In this document: positions 6,436-13,647 of the stretch, in pieces
Layout of the letters: every line of letters starts with the position of its first letter
Position numbering within the stretch: position 1 is the first letter of the stretch
Source of the DNA: Planctomycetia bacterium
GTDB taxonomy: Bacteria; Planctomycetota; Phycisphaerae; Phycisphaerales; SM1A02
Assembly (NCBI GenBank): GCA_005798965.1
Contig: SYIB01000301.1
Location: 1-14,637 of the forward strand
DNA: 14,637 nucleotides
Direction of reading: 5' to 3'
Program-made: the position numbers and the translations under genes
Notes under the pieces: model-generated
Told to the model about the DNA's origin: nothing
The model's input: the letters and a program-made list of their open reading frames with translations, nothing else
Database searches by the model: none

Positions 6436-7512
6436 ATGGCCTTCGGCATCGGCATCATCGGCTGCGGCGGGATCGGCGGCGTGCACGCGCAGGCGGCAAC
6501 GCGTGCCGGCCTTCCCATGGTGGGGGTCTGGGACATCAAGCCCGAGCGGGGTGAGCAGTTTGCAGCGGCCCATGGTGCGCGCGCGTGCGCGAGCATCGAT
6601 GCGCTGCTCGCGGTCAAGGAGATCGCCGCCGTGGCGATCTGCGTGCCCAACGACCAGCACCATCCCTGCGCGATGAAGGCTTTGGCCGCCGGCAAGCACG
6701 TGCTCCTCGAGAAGCCCATGGCCATGAACACCGCGCAGTGCGATGAGATCGCCTCTGCTGCGGCGCGCGCAGGGACCACGCTCCAGATCGGCTTCGTCTG
6801 CCGGGGCAGCCCGGCGGCCCGGTGCGTCAAGGCCTTCATCGACGCCGGCCGCTTCGGCAGGATCGAGCACATCAAGTGCGGGCTCTACCGGCGCCGTGGG
6901 ATCCCCGGGCTCGGCGGTTGGTTCACCACGAAGTCCCGCTCCGGCGGCGGTCCGCTGATCGACCTTGGCGTGCACATGCTCGACCTATCGCTCTGGCTGG
7001 CCGGTTCGCCCCGTCCCATGCGGGCGAGCGGTGCGACCAGCCGCGGGCTCGGCGCAGCCATGCGTGGCTACACCTACACCTCGATGTGGGCGGGGCCGCC
7101 GAAGTACGACGGGGTGTGCGACGTCGAGGACAGCGCCACCGCGCTCGTACGGTGCGAGGGTGGCTTGACCATCGAGATGAACGTGACGTGGGCCGCCAAT
7201 CTCCCGGATGGTCACGTCAAGGATGGTCTTTGCGTGATTGGGTCCAAGGCGGGTGCTGCGTTCCAGGTCTTCGGCAAGGAGGTCTCGATCGCCACGGAAG
7301 AGGAGGGACACCTCGTCGACCTGAAGCCGCACTTCGTCGCCGAGGATCCCGAGCGCCAGATGTGGGACGAGCAGTACCGCCAGTTCATCGACGCCGTCGG
7401 GGGGCGCGCGAAGCCGCACGCCGATGCTGCGGCCGGTCGACGGGTCCAGGCGCTCGTGGAGGCGATTTACCGCAGCGCGGACGAGTCACGCGAGGTCGAG
7501 GTCGCAGGCTGA
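6436..7512 (+). CDS. Gfo/Idh/MocA family NAD(P)-dependent oxidoreductase
   Basis: A 358-residue cytoplasmic dehydrogenase of the glucose-fructose oxidoreductase / inositol dehydrogenase family. The N-terminal nucleotide-binding fold shows GIIGCGGIGGVHAQAATRAG (residues 6-25), CVPNDQHHPCAMKALAAGKH (69-88) and the hallmark LEKPMA (91-96), whose Lys takes part in catalysis. The C-terminal alpha/beta domain carries GGPLIDLGVHMLDLSLWLAG (171-190), where Asp176 and His180 are the usual substrate-site residues. Substrates are typically sugars or cyclitols, and none can be assigned here. The start has AAGGAG 5 nt upstream. It is divergent from the dadA-like gene, stands alone on the plus strand, and is followed by a strong hairpin. 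No signal peptide is present, unlike the secreted members common in planctomycetes. Confidence 0.9.
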   Translation: MAFGIGIIGCGGIGGVHAQAATRAGLPMVGVWDIKPERGEQFAAAHGARACASIDALLAVKEIAAVAICVPNDQHHPCAMKALAAGKHVLLEKPMAMNTAQCDEIASAAARAGTTLQIGFVCRGSPAARCVKAFIDAGRFGRIEHIKCGLYRRRGIPGLGGWFTTKSRSGGGPLIDLGVHMLDLSLWLAGSPRPMRASGATSRGLGAAMRGYTYTSMWAGPPKYDGVCDVEDSATALVRCEGGLTIEMNVTWAANLPDGHVKDGLCVIGSKAGAAFQVFGKEVSIATEEEGHLVDLKPHFVAEDPERQMWDEQYRQFIDAVGGRAKPHADAAAGRRVQALVEAIYRSADESREVEVAG

Positions 7513-7601
7513 GCGCACGGGCGCCGGCAACCAAGCGGCGCTGGGCTGAGCGCCACCTGGCATGTGAAGCGAGCCGTCGCTCGCCAAGGAGCCATGATGC
7601 A

Positions 7602-7630
7602 ACGAAGCCCGGCGCGAGGCCGGGCTTCGT
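7602..7630. terminator. Strong bidirectional terminator hairpin
   Basis: A perfect 12-bp inverted repeat (ACGAAGCCCGGC at 7602-7613, GCCGGGCTTCGT at 7619-7630) with a 5-nt loop lies between the convergent Gfo/Idh and thioredoxin genes. There is no T-tract, as is common in GC-rich genomes. Two smaller hairpins precede it in the same gap: GGCGCT/AGCGCC (7537-7554) and GCGAGC/GCTCGC (7569-7584). Nothing else is seen in 7513-7666. Confidence 0.75.
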
Positions 7631-7666
7631 CATGATGACGGTTGGAGTGGCCCTTGCCCCTGTCGC

Positions 7667-8806
7667 TCACGTGCCCTTCTTGTAGGTCTCGAGCGTCTCC
7701 TGCATTTCCTGGGCCATCGGCGTGTCCTTGGACAGGCTGACGGCCTTCTCCTGCAGTTCGATGGCCTTGGCATTTTCGCCACGTTCCCAGTGCACGCGGG
7801 CGAGGGTGTCGAGGATCGCTCCGTCCTCGCCCTTGGTCGCCTCGTTGGCGGCTTGCGCAGCCTTGAGGCAGAAGTCGAGGTTGCGCTTCATGACCGAGTC
7901 ATCCTGCACCGCGAACCAGGCGATCGCGTTGAGCATCTGGGCGTCGCCCTTGCCGTCGACGAGGAGTTGCGTGCCAAGCTCGTAGCCGGGTTGGGGCATG
8001 TTGGCTTCGCCGATGAGCGTCTGGAACTTCATCATGCGGAACTGGAGCTGGTTCGGCGTGCCCTTGGTCGACTCGATGAGGCTGTCGATCGTCGTGGTCC
8101 AAGCGGACCAGTCGCCTGATTCGCGGGCGGTCACACGCGACTTCAGGAGGTCACGCGATGCCTTCTGCAGGGCGCGGCCAGCTTCGGCTTCCTTCGCGTC
8201 GGCTTCGGCGAGCTTCTTGGCTTCATCGGGGTTCCAGTCGCCGGCGACGACCTTGGCCAGCACCGGGTCCATCTGCATGGGGTGGCCTATCCACGCGACC
8301 ATGCCCTTCTGGTCGACGATGAAGGCGCTCGGGATGCCGTTGCGACCGGCCGCGGCCATCCACGCCTTGTCGGTCTTCGCATCGGGGCCGTCGTAGGCGA
8401 CGGTGTAGGCCATCTTGTCGCCTTGCTTCTCGACGGTCCCCTTGACCTTGGCCAGCGTGCCGTCGTCGTAGGGGCGCTCCCAGATGTTCACGCCGATGAT
8501 GGTCACCTTGTCGCCGTACTCCTTCTGGAGTTCGGAGAGGTGCGGGAAGGCGCGGATGCATGGCCCGCACCAGGTCGACCAGAACTCGACGACGTAGACC
8601 TGGCCGGCCTTGAAGCCGTCGACCGCGTTGCCCTTGATGAACTCCTTCACATCGAGTTTGGGTGCGGCCATGCCGGGCGTCAGGCGCTCGGCCTTGGCGG
8701 CGGGATTGGCAGCGGGCTTGGCAGCGGGCTTGGCGGCATCCTGTGCGGGCACCATCGGCGCGGCCGCCAGGGTGAGGACAAACGAGGCAAGCAGGGTGGT
8801 CAGCAT
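7667..8806 (-). CDS. Secreted TlpA-like thioredoxin-fold protein with C-terminal helical/TPR domain
   Basis: A 379-residue exported redox protein. A signal peptide (residues 1 to about 21, cut near VPA-QD) is followed by an Ala/Lys/Pro linker (24-38) and then a TlpA/ResA-type thioredoxin domain (about 45-190). The domain has the active site FWSTWCGPC (Cys80, Cys83) and the cis-proline loop GIPSAF (Pro159). Such domains reduce or shuffle disulfides outside the cytoplasm. Residues 195-379 are helical and include a TPR-like unit near residues 325-362 (LARVHWERGENAKAIELQEKA), probably for protein contacts; the partner is unknown. ATG 8806 is chosen over an in-frame upstream start at 8857 because it begins the signal peptide and has AAGGAG at 7-nt spacing. 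Divergent from folD across 80 bp. Confidence 0.85.
   Translation of the reverse strand: MLTTLLASFVLTLAAAPMVPAQDAAKPAAKPAANPAAKAERLTPGMAAPKLDVKEFIKGNAVDGFKAGQVYVVEFWSTWCGPCIRAFPHLSELQKEYGDKVTIIGVNIWERPYDDGTLAKVKGTVEKQGDKMAYTVAYDGPDAKTDKAWMAAAGRNGIPSAFIVDQKGMVAWIGHPMQMDPVLAKVVAGDWNPDEAKKLAEADAKEAEAGRALQKASRDLLKSRVTARESGDWSAWTTTIDSLIESTKGTPNQLQFRMMKFQTLIGEANMPQPGYELGTQLLVDGKGDAQMLNAIAWFAVQDDSVMKRNLDFCLKAAQAANEATKGEDGAILDTLARVHWERGENAKAIELQEKAVSLSKDTPMAQEMQETLETYKKGT
8701..8736. repeat. Three tandem 12-bp units inside the thioredoxin gene
   Basis: CGGGATTGGCAG, CGGGCTTGGCAG and CGGGCTTGGCGG follow one another head to tail. On the minus strand they encode the Ala-Lys/Asn-Pro-Ala linker between the signal peptide and thioredoxin domain. 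The unit is in frame, so copy-number changes would only alter linker length. Confidence 0.8.
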
Positions 8807-8813
8807 GACGTGG

Positions 8814-8819
8814 CTCCTT
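8814..8819 (-). promoter_or_regulatory. Shine-Dalgarno AAGGAG of the thioredoxin-like gene
   Basis: AAGGAG on the minus strand lies 7 nt before the ATG at 8806. A TAGGCT hexamer (8829-8834, minus strand) upstream could be the -10, giving a leader of roughly 15 nt. Confidence 0.7.
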
Positions 8820-8873
8820 GGAGCATGCAGCCTAGCACGCGGGGCGCTCACGACCATACGGCGTGGGGGTCGC

Positions 8874-8879
8874 TAGATT
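8874..8879 (+). promoter_or_regulatory. folD: Putative -10 hexamer (TAGATT) for folD
   Basis: TAGATT ends 7 nt before the ATG at 8887, so transcription would start at or next to the start codon. There is no Shine-Dalgarno. This also argues against the in-frame GTG at 8863, which lies upstream of the hexamer. Confidence 0.45.
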
Positions 8880-8886
8880 CCGTCTC

Positions 8887-9729
8887 ATGAGCGCCCGCCC
8901 GATCGATGGCAAGGACCTGTCGGCCCGAGTCAAGGCAGACCTTCGCGATCGCATCGTGCGGGCGGGGCGCCCGGTCCGGCTCGACGCGGTCCTGGCGAGT
9001 CCCGACACGGGTGCTGCGCTCTACGCGCACAATCAAGCCAAGACCTGCGCCGAGGTGGGCATCGAATACCACCTCCACGAGCTCTCGGCCGAGGCGAGCT
9101 ACGAGGATGTCGCCGGCCGAGTGCTGCTCATGAACACCGACGAGGACGTGAGGGCGATCATGGTGCACATGCCACTGCCGCCGGCAATCAATGCCGAGCG
9201 TGTGCAATCGCTCATCGCACCTGAGAAGGACGTCGAAGGCGTGAACCCGGCCAACATCGGCAACGTGGTCTACGGTCGCAGGAGCCTTGTCCCGTGCACG
9301 GCGCTGGCGACGCTCGAGATGATCGAGCACACCGGCATCGGGCTGCGCGGCGCACGCGCGGTTGTCGTCGGCGCGAGCAACATCGTGGGCAAGCCGATCG
9401 CCGTGCTCCTGATGCGTGCCGAGGCCACCGTCGTGAGCGCGAACAAGTTCACGCAGGGGCTTGCGGAACTCTGCCGTGATGCAGACATCGTCATCGCCGC
9501 GGCCGGCGTGCCAGGCTTGGTGAAGAGCGACTGGATCAAGCCGGGTGCGGTGGTCATTGATGTGGGCATCAATCGCATCAAGGGCGCCGACGGCCGGACG
9601 ACGACGGTGGGGGACGTGGATCCAGCCGTGGCTGGTGTGGCTGGATGGCTGAGCCCTGTGCCCGGCGGCGTCGGACCGATGACGGTCGCCATGCTCCTGC
9701 GCAACGTGGTCGACGCTGCGCTGCGCTGA
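8887..9729 (+). CDS. folD: FolD-family methylenetetrahydrofolate dehydrogenase, cyclohydrolase residues altered
   Basis: A 280-residue cytoplasmic protein, the normal FolD length. The family oxidises 5,10-methylene-THF to 5,10-methenyl-THF and usually hydrolyses that to 10-formyl-THF. The NADP-binding part is textbook: GASNIVGKP (163-171), VIDVGINR (223-230), VGDVD (241-245), PVPGGVGPMTVAMLL (258-272). The catalytic domain deviates. The Tyr-x3-Lys-x-Lys motif reads YAHNQAK, with Gln50 for the key Lys. VQLPLP reads VHMPLP, with His94 for Gln. KDVDG reads KDVEG, with Glu117 for Asp. PCTP reads PCTA. In bifunctional enzymes the Lys and Gln serve the cyclohydrolase step, so this protein may be dehydrogenase-only. 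ATG 8887 begins the MSARPIDGK block. Its stop lies one base from that of the convergent gene. Fold and family are certain; full bifunctionality is doubtful. Confidence 0.9.
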   Translation: MSARPIDGKDLSARVKADLRDRIVRAGRPVRLDAVLASPDTGAALYAHNQAKTCAEVGIEYHLHELSAEASYEDVAGRVLLMNTDEDVRAIMVHMPLPPAINAERVQSLIAPEKDVEGVNPANIGNVVYGRRSLVPCTALATLEMIEHTGIGLRGARAVVVGASNIVGKPIAVLLMRAEATVVSANKFTQGLAELCRDADIVIAAAGVPGLVKSDWIKPGAVVIDVGINRIKGADGRTTTVGDVDPAVAGVAGWLSPVPGGVGPMTVAMLLRNVVDAALR

Positions 9730-9730
9730 C

Positions 9731-10366
9731 TCAGCGGGCCGCGGGGTCCGGCAGGAGTTCACTGGCGCGAGCGATGAGCGCATCCTGCGATGCTGCATCA
9801 AGACGCTCATGGCGAACGATCTCGCGCGTCGAGGCCTTGCGCATGCCGCCCGTGGCGCGCGCGGTCTCGGCACGAGCGCGTTCTGCAGCGATCCACGCTG
9901 CGTCCACGCGCTCGGGCAGCTCGGGCGAAGCGAACCAGGCCAGATCGGTCGAGGGATCGCCAGCGCGCTCGGTGCCGTCTTTGGCGCGCTCGATCCACGA
10001 TGGAACGATGGCCACGATGAGTCCCGTCGCGGGATCGCTCCAGAGGCGTTCGGCCGTCTGCGAGCCGACGCAGAGCACCGGTTCAGCCACTTGGCGCGGC
10101 TGCACGAATCCGGTCTCGGCACGGACCACCAGCAGGTGCCCGCTGGTGAACTCCGCTCCATCCTTGCGGAACCGATGCCGGTACGGCTGCGCGATGGTGA
10201 AGGGCTGCACGGCGACGATCGCGATGGGTGACGCGGGCGTGGCGGGGACGGGCGCAAGGTCCGATGGAGCCTGCGCAGGCGGAACCTGCGCCGGAAGCTC
10301 CTTGGCCGGAGCGGGGATGGACGGAGGCACGATCGCGAGGGCGAGTGCGGCAAGCAGCGTGGTCAT
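9731..10366 (-). CDS. Secreted protein of unknown function
   Basis: I do not recognise this 211-residue protein. It has a short N-terminal hydrophobic stretch (MTTLLAALALAIVPPSIPAP) that looks like a signal peptide, then a Pro/Ala-rich linker to about residue 48. Residues 48-125 are probably beta-rich (IAIVAVQPFTI, HLLVVRAETG, EPVLCVGSQ, LIVAIVPSW). A charged helical C-terminal part (150-205) is rich in Ala, Arg and Glu. The single Cys (residue 99) makes a disulfide unlikely. The ATG lies 4 nt after the stop of the upstream alpha/beta hydrolase gene on the same strand, so the two are probably co-transcribed and the protein may act outside the cytoplasm with the hydrolase. It converges on folD with one base between stops. 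The open frame and signal-like start support a real gene. Confidence 0.72.
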   Translation of the reverse strand: MTTLLAALALAIVPPSIPAPAKELPAQVPPAQAPSDLAPVPATPASPIAIVAVQPFTIAQPYRHRFRKDGAEFTSGHLLVVRAETGFVQPRQVAEPVLCVGSQTAERLWSDPATGLIVAIVPSWIERAKDGTERAGDPSTDLAWFASPELPERVDAAWIAAERARAETARATGGMRKASTREIVRHERLDAASQDALIARASELLPDPAAR

Positions 10367-10370
10367 TGGT

Positions 10371-12548
10371 TCAGTTCTCGAGGATGAGGTCGTCGATCAT
10401 GAGGCGCCCCTGGGCGGAGCCATCGGCCCCGCCGACGCGGAACTGCACCGTGGCGATGGAGGAGAGGTCGAACGCGCCACCGCCCGATCGGAGATCGCTG
10501 AGCAGGATGCGCACAGTCTCGAACTCGGCCTGCCAACCGACGGCACCAGACCCGAAGCCCGAGCGTTGGTAAGGCTCTTCGATGCCGCCACCGAGGGTAC
10601 CGATGCGGATCGAACGCTCCAACCCATTCGTATCGCGCAGCATGACCGTGAGGTCCAGATCCCCGAGCGCGGCGACCGTATTGGGGTGTCGCGTGCCCTG
10701 CGCGGCCCGGAAGGAGAGTGCACGAGCCTGCCTGAAATCCGCGAGGGATGCCGGCACGCTCCAGGTGATCGATCCTGCGGCGGTCCAGTCGAAGACCCCG
10801 GCGCGTGAGGAATCGGTGGTGCGATTGCGGACGGCACCATTCCACGGATCCGAGGTCAGCCAGGTGAAGGTCGTGTTGTTGTCATTCGCCAGGGCCTCGA
10901 TCAGGTTGGTGATGCCGGCGGCGTTGACGGCGCCGCCGCTGGTAGAGACCGTGGTCGCGGTATTGGCTTGGAAGTCGTCGATCGGCGAGGCCGTGCCTGC
11001 TGCAGGCTTGAACTCTCGCACGACCGTCACGGTCGACGATTGACCGATCGCGCGGAGCGATTCGTTCTGGCGCCACAGGAACTCCTCCATCGCGCGGTCA
11101 TCGAACATCGACCTGCGGATCATGGCGAGGATCGAGGCCTTGGCCACGTCTTGCGCGAGCGTGGTGCCGATGGCCGTTCCGGCGGGGCCGCTGAAATCGT
11201 TGGTCCCGCAGCAATTGAAGTCGTTGTGGTCGGCGCCGTGGACGTAGGTCGAATGCCGCAGCCCGGTGGCTCGCTCGTACAGGTTGAAGCTGTCGGCGAT
11301 GTCGCTGTCCGGGCAACCGCACACGTCGCCATCGGCTGCCCCGTAGAGCAGCATGTAGGGGACGGCGTGGGGGTTGGCGCTGGCGGTACCGAGGAAGTCG
11401 GTCGGTGCGATGGCGATCACGCACTTGATGTCGGCAAGGCCATACGACGGCGAAGTGAAGGTGCCGTCGAACAGCCGGTCGTAGCCGTAGGTCACGCTTT
11501 CACCGCCGCGCGAGTGGCCGATCCAGGCGATGCGATCGACGTCGACCTTGCCCGCGAGCACCCCGCCGCCCATCGTGGCGTACTGAGCGATGAAGCTTTC
11601 GGTGTGCTCGACCGTCGTCACGGTTGCCGACGTGATGCCGGGGATCGTGTCGTTCTGGTGGCTCATGACGACGAAACCCCAGCTGGCGAGGTGATTGCCG
11701 AGGTAGTCGTACCACGCGTAGTTGTGGCCGTTGCCGTGGGAGATCGCCACGATCGGACGCAGGCCCGGCGCATTGGTGGGGTAGTAGACGCGCTCGAGTT
11801 CCATCGAATCGATGATGTCGGCATCGTTCACGTCATGCGAGGCGATCGTCGCCGTCGTGTAGGGGCCCAGCGCAGCAAGGTCGCGGGTCCACCAGAAGCC
11901 GGCGCCGCCGTCGCGGCCATCGATGAGGTCCCCGGGCGACAGCGTGCCATCCTGGTCCATGTCGAGCACGAGGTCGTACCCGCGCGCGGGCGCATCGCCG
12001 CTGCCGGCCACCAATCCGGTCACATTCAATGCGATGACATTTCCTTGAATCGTCCCTGATGGGCACGTGACCGATTGAGGGCCTGAGGCTCGGGAATCCG
12101 TGAGGGTGGCGTTGCCGGCCCACTCGGTCGGCGAGCGATCGTCGATGACCCAGAGCAGGGCAGCACGGCCAGCCAGACTCGGATGCTGGCCCGGATCGAT
12201 TGCAATGCCGACGCTTCCATTCGCGTTGTAGGTGTCGACCCAGCTCGCCCAAGGCCACGCAGGGAGTGTGACTGCCGCGAGCGCGGCCTCGGCCGCCGGC
12301 GTCGTGGGTGGGCATGCTCCCCACGCGGCGAGCATCAGGCCCAGATCGTTCCCGTCCACGATCGAATCCTTGTCGAGGTCGCCCGGGCATGCGCCAGTGC
12401 AGCCCCATGCGCCCAGGAGCACGGCGAGGTCCGCGCCGTCGACGAGACCGGTTGCATCCAGATCACCCGGGCATTGGGCGAATGCAGGCATCGTGGACAG
12501 GAGCGCTGTGGCGATGAGGCTGCTCGCGCTGGCTTGGGTCAAGATCAT
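10371..12548 (-). CDS. Secreted alpha/beta hydrolase with N-terminal dockerin-like repeats
   Basis: A 725-residue exported protein. A signal peptide (1-24, AFA-Q) leads straight into two dockerin-like calcium repeats (CPGDLDATGLVDGADLAVLL at 26-45 and CPGDLDKDSIVDGNDLGLML at 54-73), each ending GAWG or AAWG. Later a single EF-hand-like loop reads DMDQDGTLSPGDLID. The catalytic domain has an oxyanion-type SHGNGHN, the nucleophile elbow GHSRGGE (Ser346), LLYGAADGD (Asp406) and HGADHNDFN (His441), which fit a Ser-Asp-His triad. The family resembles PAF-acetylhydrolase/dienelactone-hydrolase-like esterases; the substrate is unknown. About 530-725 is beta-rich and ends in FRVGGADG...LMIDDLILEN, like a carbohydrate-binding jelly roll. 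ATG 12548 is preferred over an upstream in-frame start at 12599 because it begins the signal peptide and TACCCT ends 9 nt before it. Heads a pair with the 211-residue secreted protein. Confidence 0.86.
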   Translation of the reverse strand: MILTQASASSLIATALLSTMPAFAQCPGDLDATGLVDGADLAVLLGAWGCTGACPGDLDKDSIVDGNDLGLMLAAWGACPPTTPAAEAALAAVTLPAWPWASWVDTYNANGSVGIAIDPGQHPSLAGRAALLWVIDDRSPTEWAGNATLTDSRASGPQSVTCPSGTIQGNVIALNVTGLVAGSGDAPARGYDLVLDMDQDGTLSPGDLIDGRDGGAGFWWTRDLAALGPYTTATIASHDVNDADIIDSMELERVYYPTNAPGLRPIVAISHGNGHNYAWYDYLGNHLASWGFVVMSHQNDTIPGITSATVTTVEHTESFIAQYATMGGGVLAGKVDVDRIAWIGHSRGGESVTYGYDRLFDGTFTSPSYGLADIKCVIAIAPTDFLGTASANPHAVPYMLLYGAADGDVCGCPDSDIADSFNLYERATGLRHSTYVHGADHNDFNCCGTNDFSGPAGTAIGTTLAQDVAKASILAMIRRSMFDDRAMEEFLWRQNESLRAIGQSSTVTVVREFKPAAGTASPIDDFQANTATTVSTSGGAVNAAGITNLIEALANDNNTTFTWLTSDPWNGAVRNRTTDSSRAGVFDWTAAGSITWSVPASLADFRQARALSFRAAQGTRHPNTVAALGDLDLTVMLRDTNGLERSIRIGTLGGGIEEPYQRSGFGSGAVGWQAEFETVRILLSDLRSGGGAFDLSSIATVQFRVGGADGSAQGRLMIDDLILEN

Positions 12549-12557
12549 GGTCGGGGA

Positions 12558-12563
12558 AGGGTA
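12558..12563 (-). promoter_or_regulatory. Putative -10 hexamer (TACCCT) for the secreted hydrolase
   Basis: TACCCT on the minus strand ends 9 nt before the ATG at 12548, in the 75-bp gap after purC. No Shine-Dalgarno is present. The match to TATAAT is weak (T1, A2, T6). Confidence 0.3.
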
Positions 12564-12597
12564 GCCCGAGAGGGCATCGGAGCCACCCCAATGGGGC

Positions 12598-12625
12598 AAT
12601 TCCCTGCCGATCGGGGGGCGGAATT
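12598..12625 (-). terminator. Possible purC terminator hairpin
   Basis: Read on the minus strand, AATTCCGCC pairs with GGC(AG)GGAATT around an 8-nt loop, a 9-bp stem with a two-base bulge. It starts inside the purC TAA. A further CCCC-AAT-GGGG hairpin (12586-12596) lies just beyond. There is no T-tract. Confidence 0.4.
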
Positions 12626-13586
12626 AGGCGAGGAGGCGCGCGATCTCGCGGTAGCGCTCGCGCGTGAGCTCAAGAACCGACTCGGGCAGCCGTGGTCCCG
12701 GGGCTTCCTTGTTCCAGCGGCCGGCGGCCACCTCATCGAGCAGCCAGTTGCGCAGCACTTGCTTGTCGAAGCTGGGCTGATCGCGCCCTGCCTCATATCG
12801 GTCGGCAGGCCAGTAGCGGCTCGAGTCCGGCGTCAGCACTTCGTCGATGATCAGCAGCTCATCGGTCGGTTCACCGAACGCATCGAGCGCCAGGCCGAAC
12901 TCGAACTTCGTGTCAGCCAGGATCACGCCGCGCGATCGCGCATGGTTCGCGGCGCGTGAGTACAGCTCGATCGTGAGGCGTTCGAGTCGCTGGGCCAGCG
13001 CGCGGCCGCCGAAGCGTGACCACACGGGATCGCGCTCGAGGGCCTCCTGCGCCTGCATCGGCGAGATGTTCTCGTCGTGACCTTGCTCTGCCTTGGTCGC
13101 GGGCGTGAAGATGGGCTCGGGCAATCGGTCGCACTGCCGCAGGTCCTCCGGGAGCGCGATGCCGCACACCGTCCCGTGACGCTGGTACTCGGACCAGCCG
13201 CTGCCGGCGAGGTAACCGCGGGCCACACACTCGATCGGGATGACGCGCGCAGCGCGGCACTGCATCACGCGGCCGGTGAGTGATGCGGCGAGGGCCTCGT
13301 CATGGAGGCACTCTGCAGGCACATCGGTCGAGAGCACATGATCGGCAACCAGCTGCTGCTCGCGCAGCCACCGGAACCAGCCGAGGCTGACCTGCGTCAG
13401 CAGGCGCCCCTTGCCCGGCATGGGCGTGGGCATGACGACGTCGAAGGCACTCACGCGATCGGTGGCCACGACCAGCAGGGCCGGCGGCGTGCGCCCCGGC
13501 AGGCCGTACACATCCCGGACCTTGCCTTGACGGCGCCCCGGCAGCGGCAGGTCGGTCGAAAAGACGGCGTCGGCGGCCAGCATCAT
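12624..13586 (-). CDS. purC: Phosphoribosylaminoimidazole-succinocarboxamide synthase (SAICAR synthetase)
   Basis: Joins CAIR and aspartate with ATP to make SAICAR in purine synthesis, in the cytoplasm. The 320-residue length matches the longer ADE1-like form, not the roughly 240-residue E. coli form. The motifs run in order: GKVRDVY (21-27), ATDRVSAFDVVMP (41-53), PIECVARGYLAGSGWSEY (117-134), FTPATKAEQGHDENIS (160-175), GVILADTKFEFG (220-231), IIDEVLTPDSSRYWP (246-260) and SFDKQ (272-276). Two adjacent ATGs (13586 and 13583) can start it. The first is chosen because a TACACT hexamer ends 7 nt upstream; there is no Shine-Dalgarno. The open frame extends to 13646 but lacks homology there. Divergent from the GH10-like gene, followed by a hairpin, and not in a pur operon here. 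Confidence 0.96.
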   Translation of the reverse strand: MMLAADAVFSTDLPLPGRRQGKVRDVYGLPGRTPPALLVVATDRVSAFDVVMPTPMPGKGRLLTQVSLGWFRWLREQQLVADHVLSTDVPAECLHDEALAASLTGRVMQCRAARVIPIECVARGYLAGSGWSEYQRHGTVCGIALPEDLRQCDRLPEPIFTPATKAEQGHDENISPMQAQEALERDPVWSRFGGRALAQRLERLTIELYSRAANHARSRGVILADTKFEFGLALDAFGEPTDELLIIDEVLTPDSSRYWPADRYEAGRDQPSFDKQVLRNWLLDEVAAGRWNKEAPGPRLPESVLELTRERYREIARLLA

Positions 13587-13593
13587 CGATTCG

Positions 13594-13599
13594 AGTGTA
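13594..13599 (-). promoter_or_regulatory. purC: Putative -10 hexamer (TACACT) for purC
   Basis: TACACT on the minus strand ends 7 nt before the first purC ATG. The same hexamer appears in the divergent promoter of the GH10-like gene 42 bp away. Confidence 0.4.
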
Positions 13600-13641
13600 G
13601 TGCGGTTCTTCGGCCACTCGTTCCGTGGGTGGATGCACCGA

Positions 13642-13647
13642 TACACT
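13642..13647 (+). promoter_or_regulatory. Putative -10 hexamer (TACACT) for the GH10-like gene
   Basis: TACACT ends 10 nt before the ATG at 13658, and no Shine-Dalgarno is present. It matches TATAAT at four of six positions. Confidence 0.4.

Noticed and set aside
7513..7666. tRNA or small RNA in the largest intergenic gap
   Set aside because: No cloverleaf, T-loop or CCA end was found; the three hairpins fit transcription termination between convergent genes.
8863..8886. GTG at 8863 as the folD start
   Set aside because: The eight extra residues match nothing in FolD, the TAGATT hexamer lies downstream of it, and the ATG at 8887 begins the conserved N-terminus.
8848..10353. 501-codon minus-strand open frame
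   Set aside because: It is antisense to folD, which has clear motifs, and overlaps the secreted gene out of frame. Low-complexity Arg/Pro/Ser composition.
10968..12059. 363-codon plus-strand open frame
   Set aside because: Antisense to the secreted hydrolase with its Ser-Asp-His triad; Val/Asp/Gly/Arg-rich without motifs.
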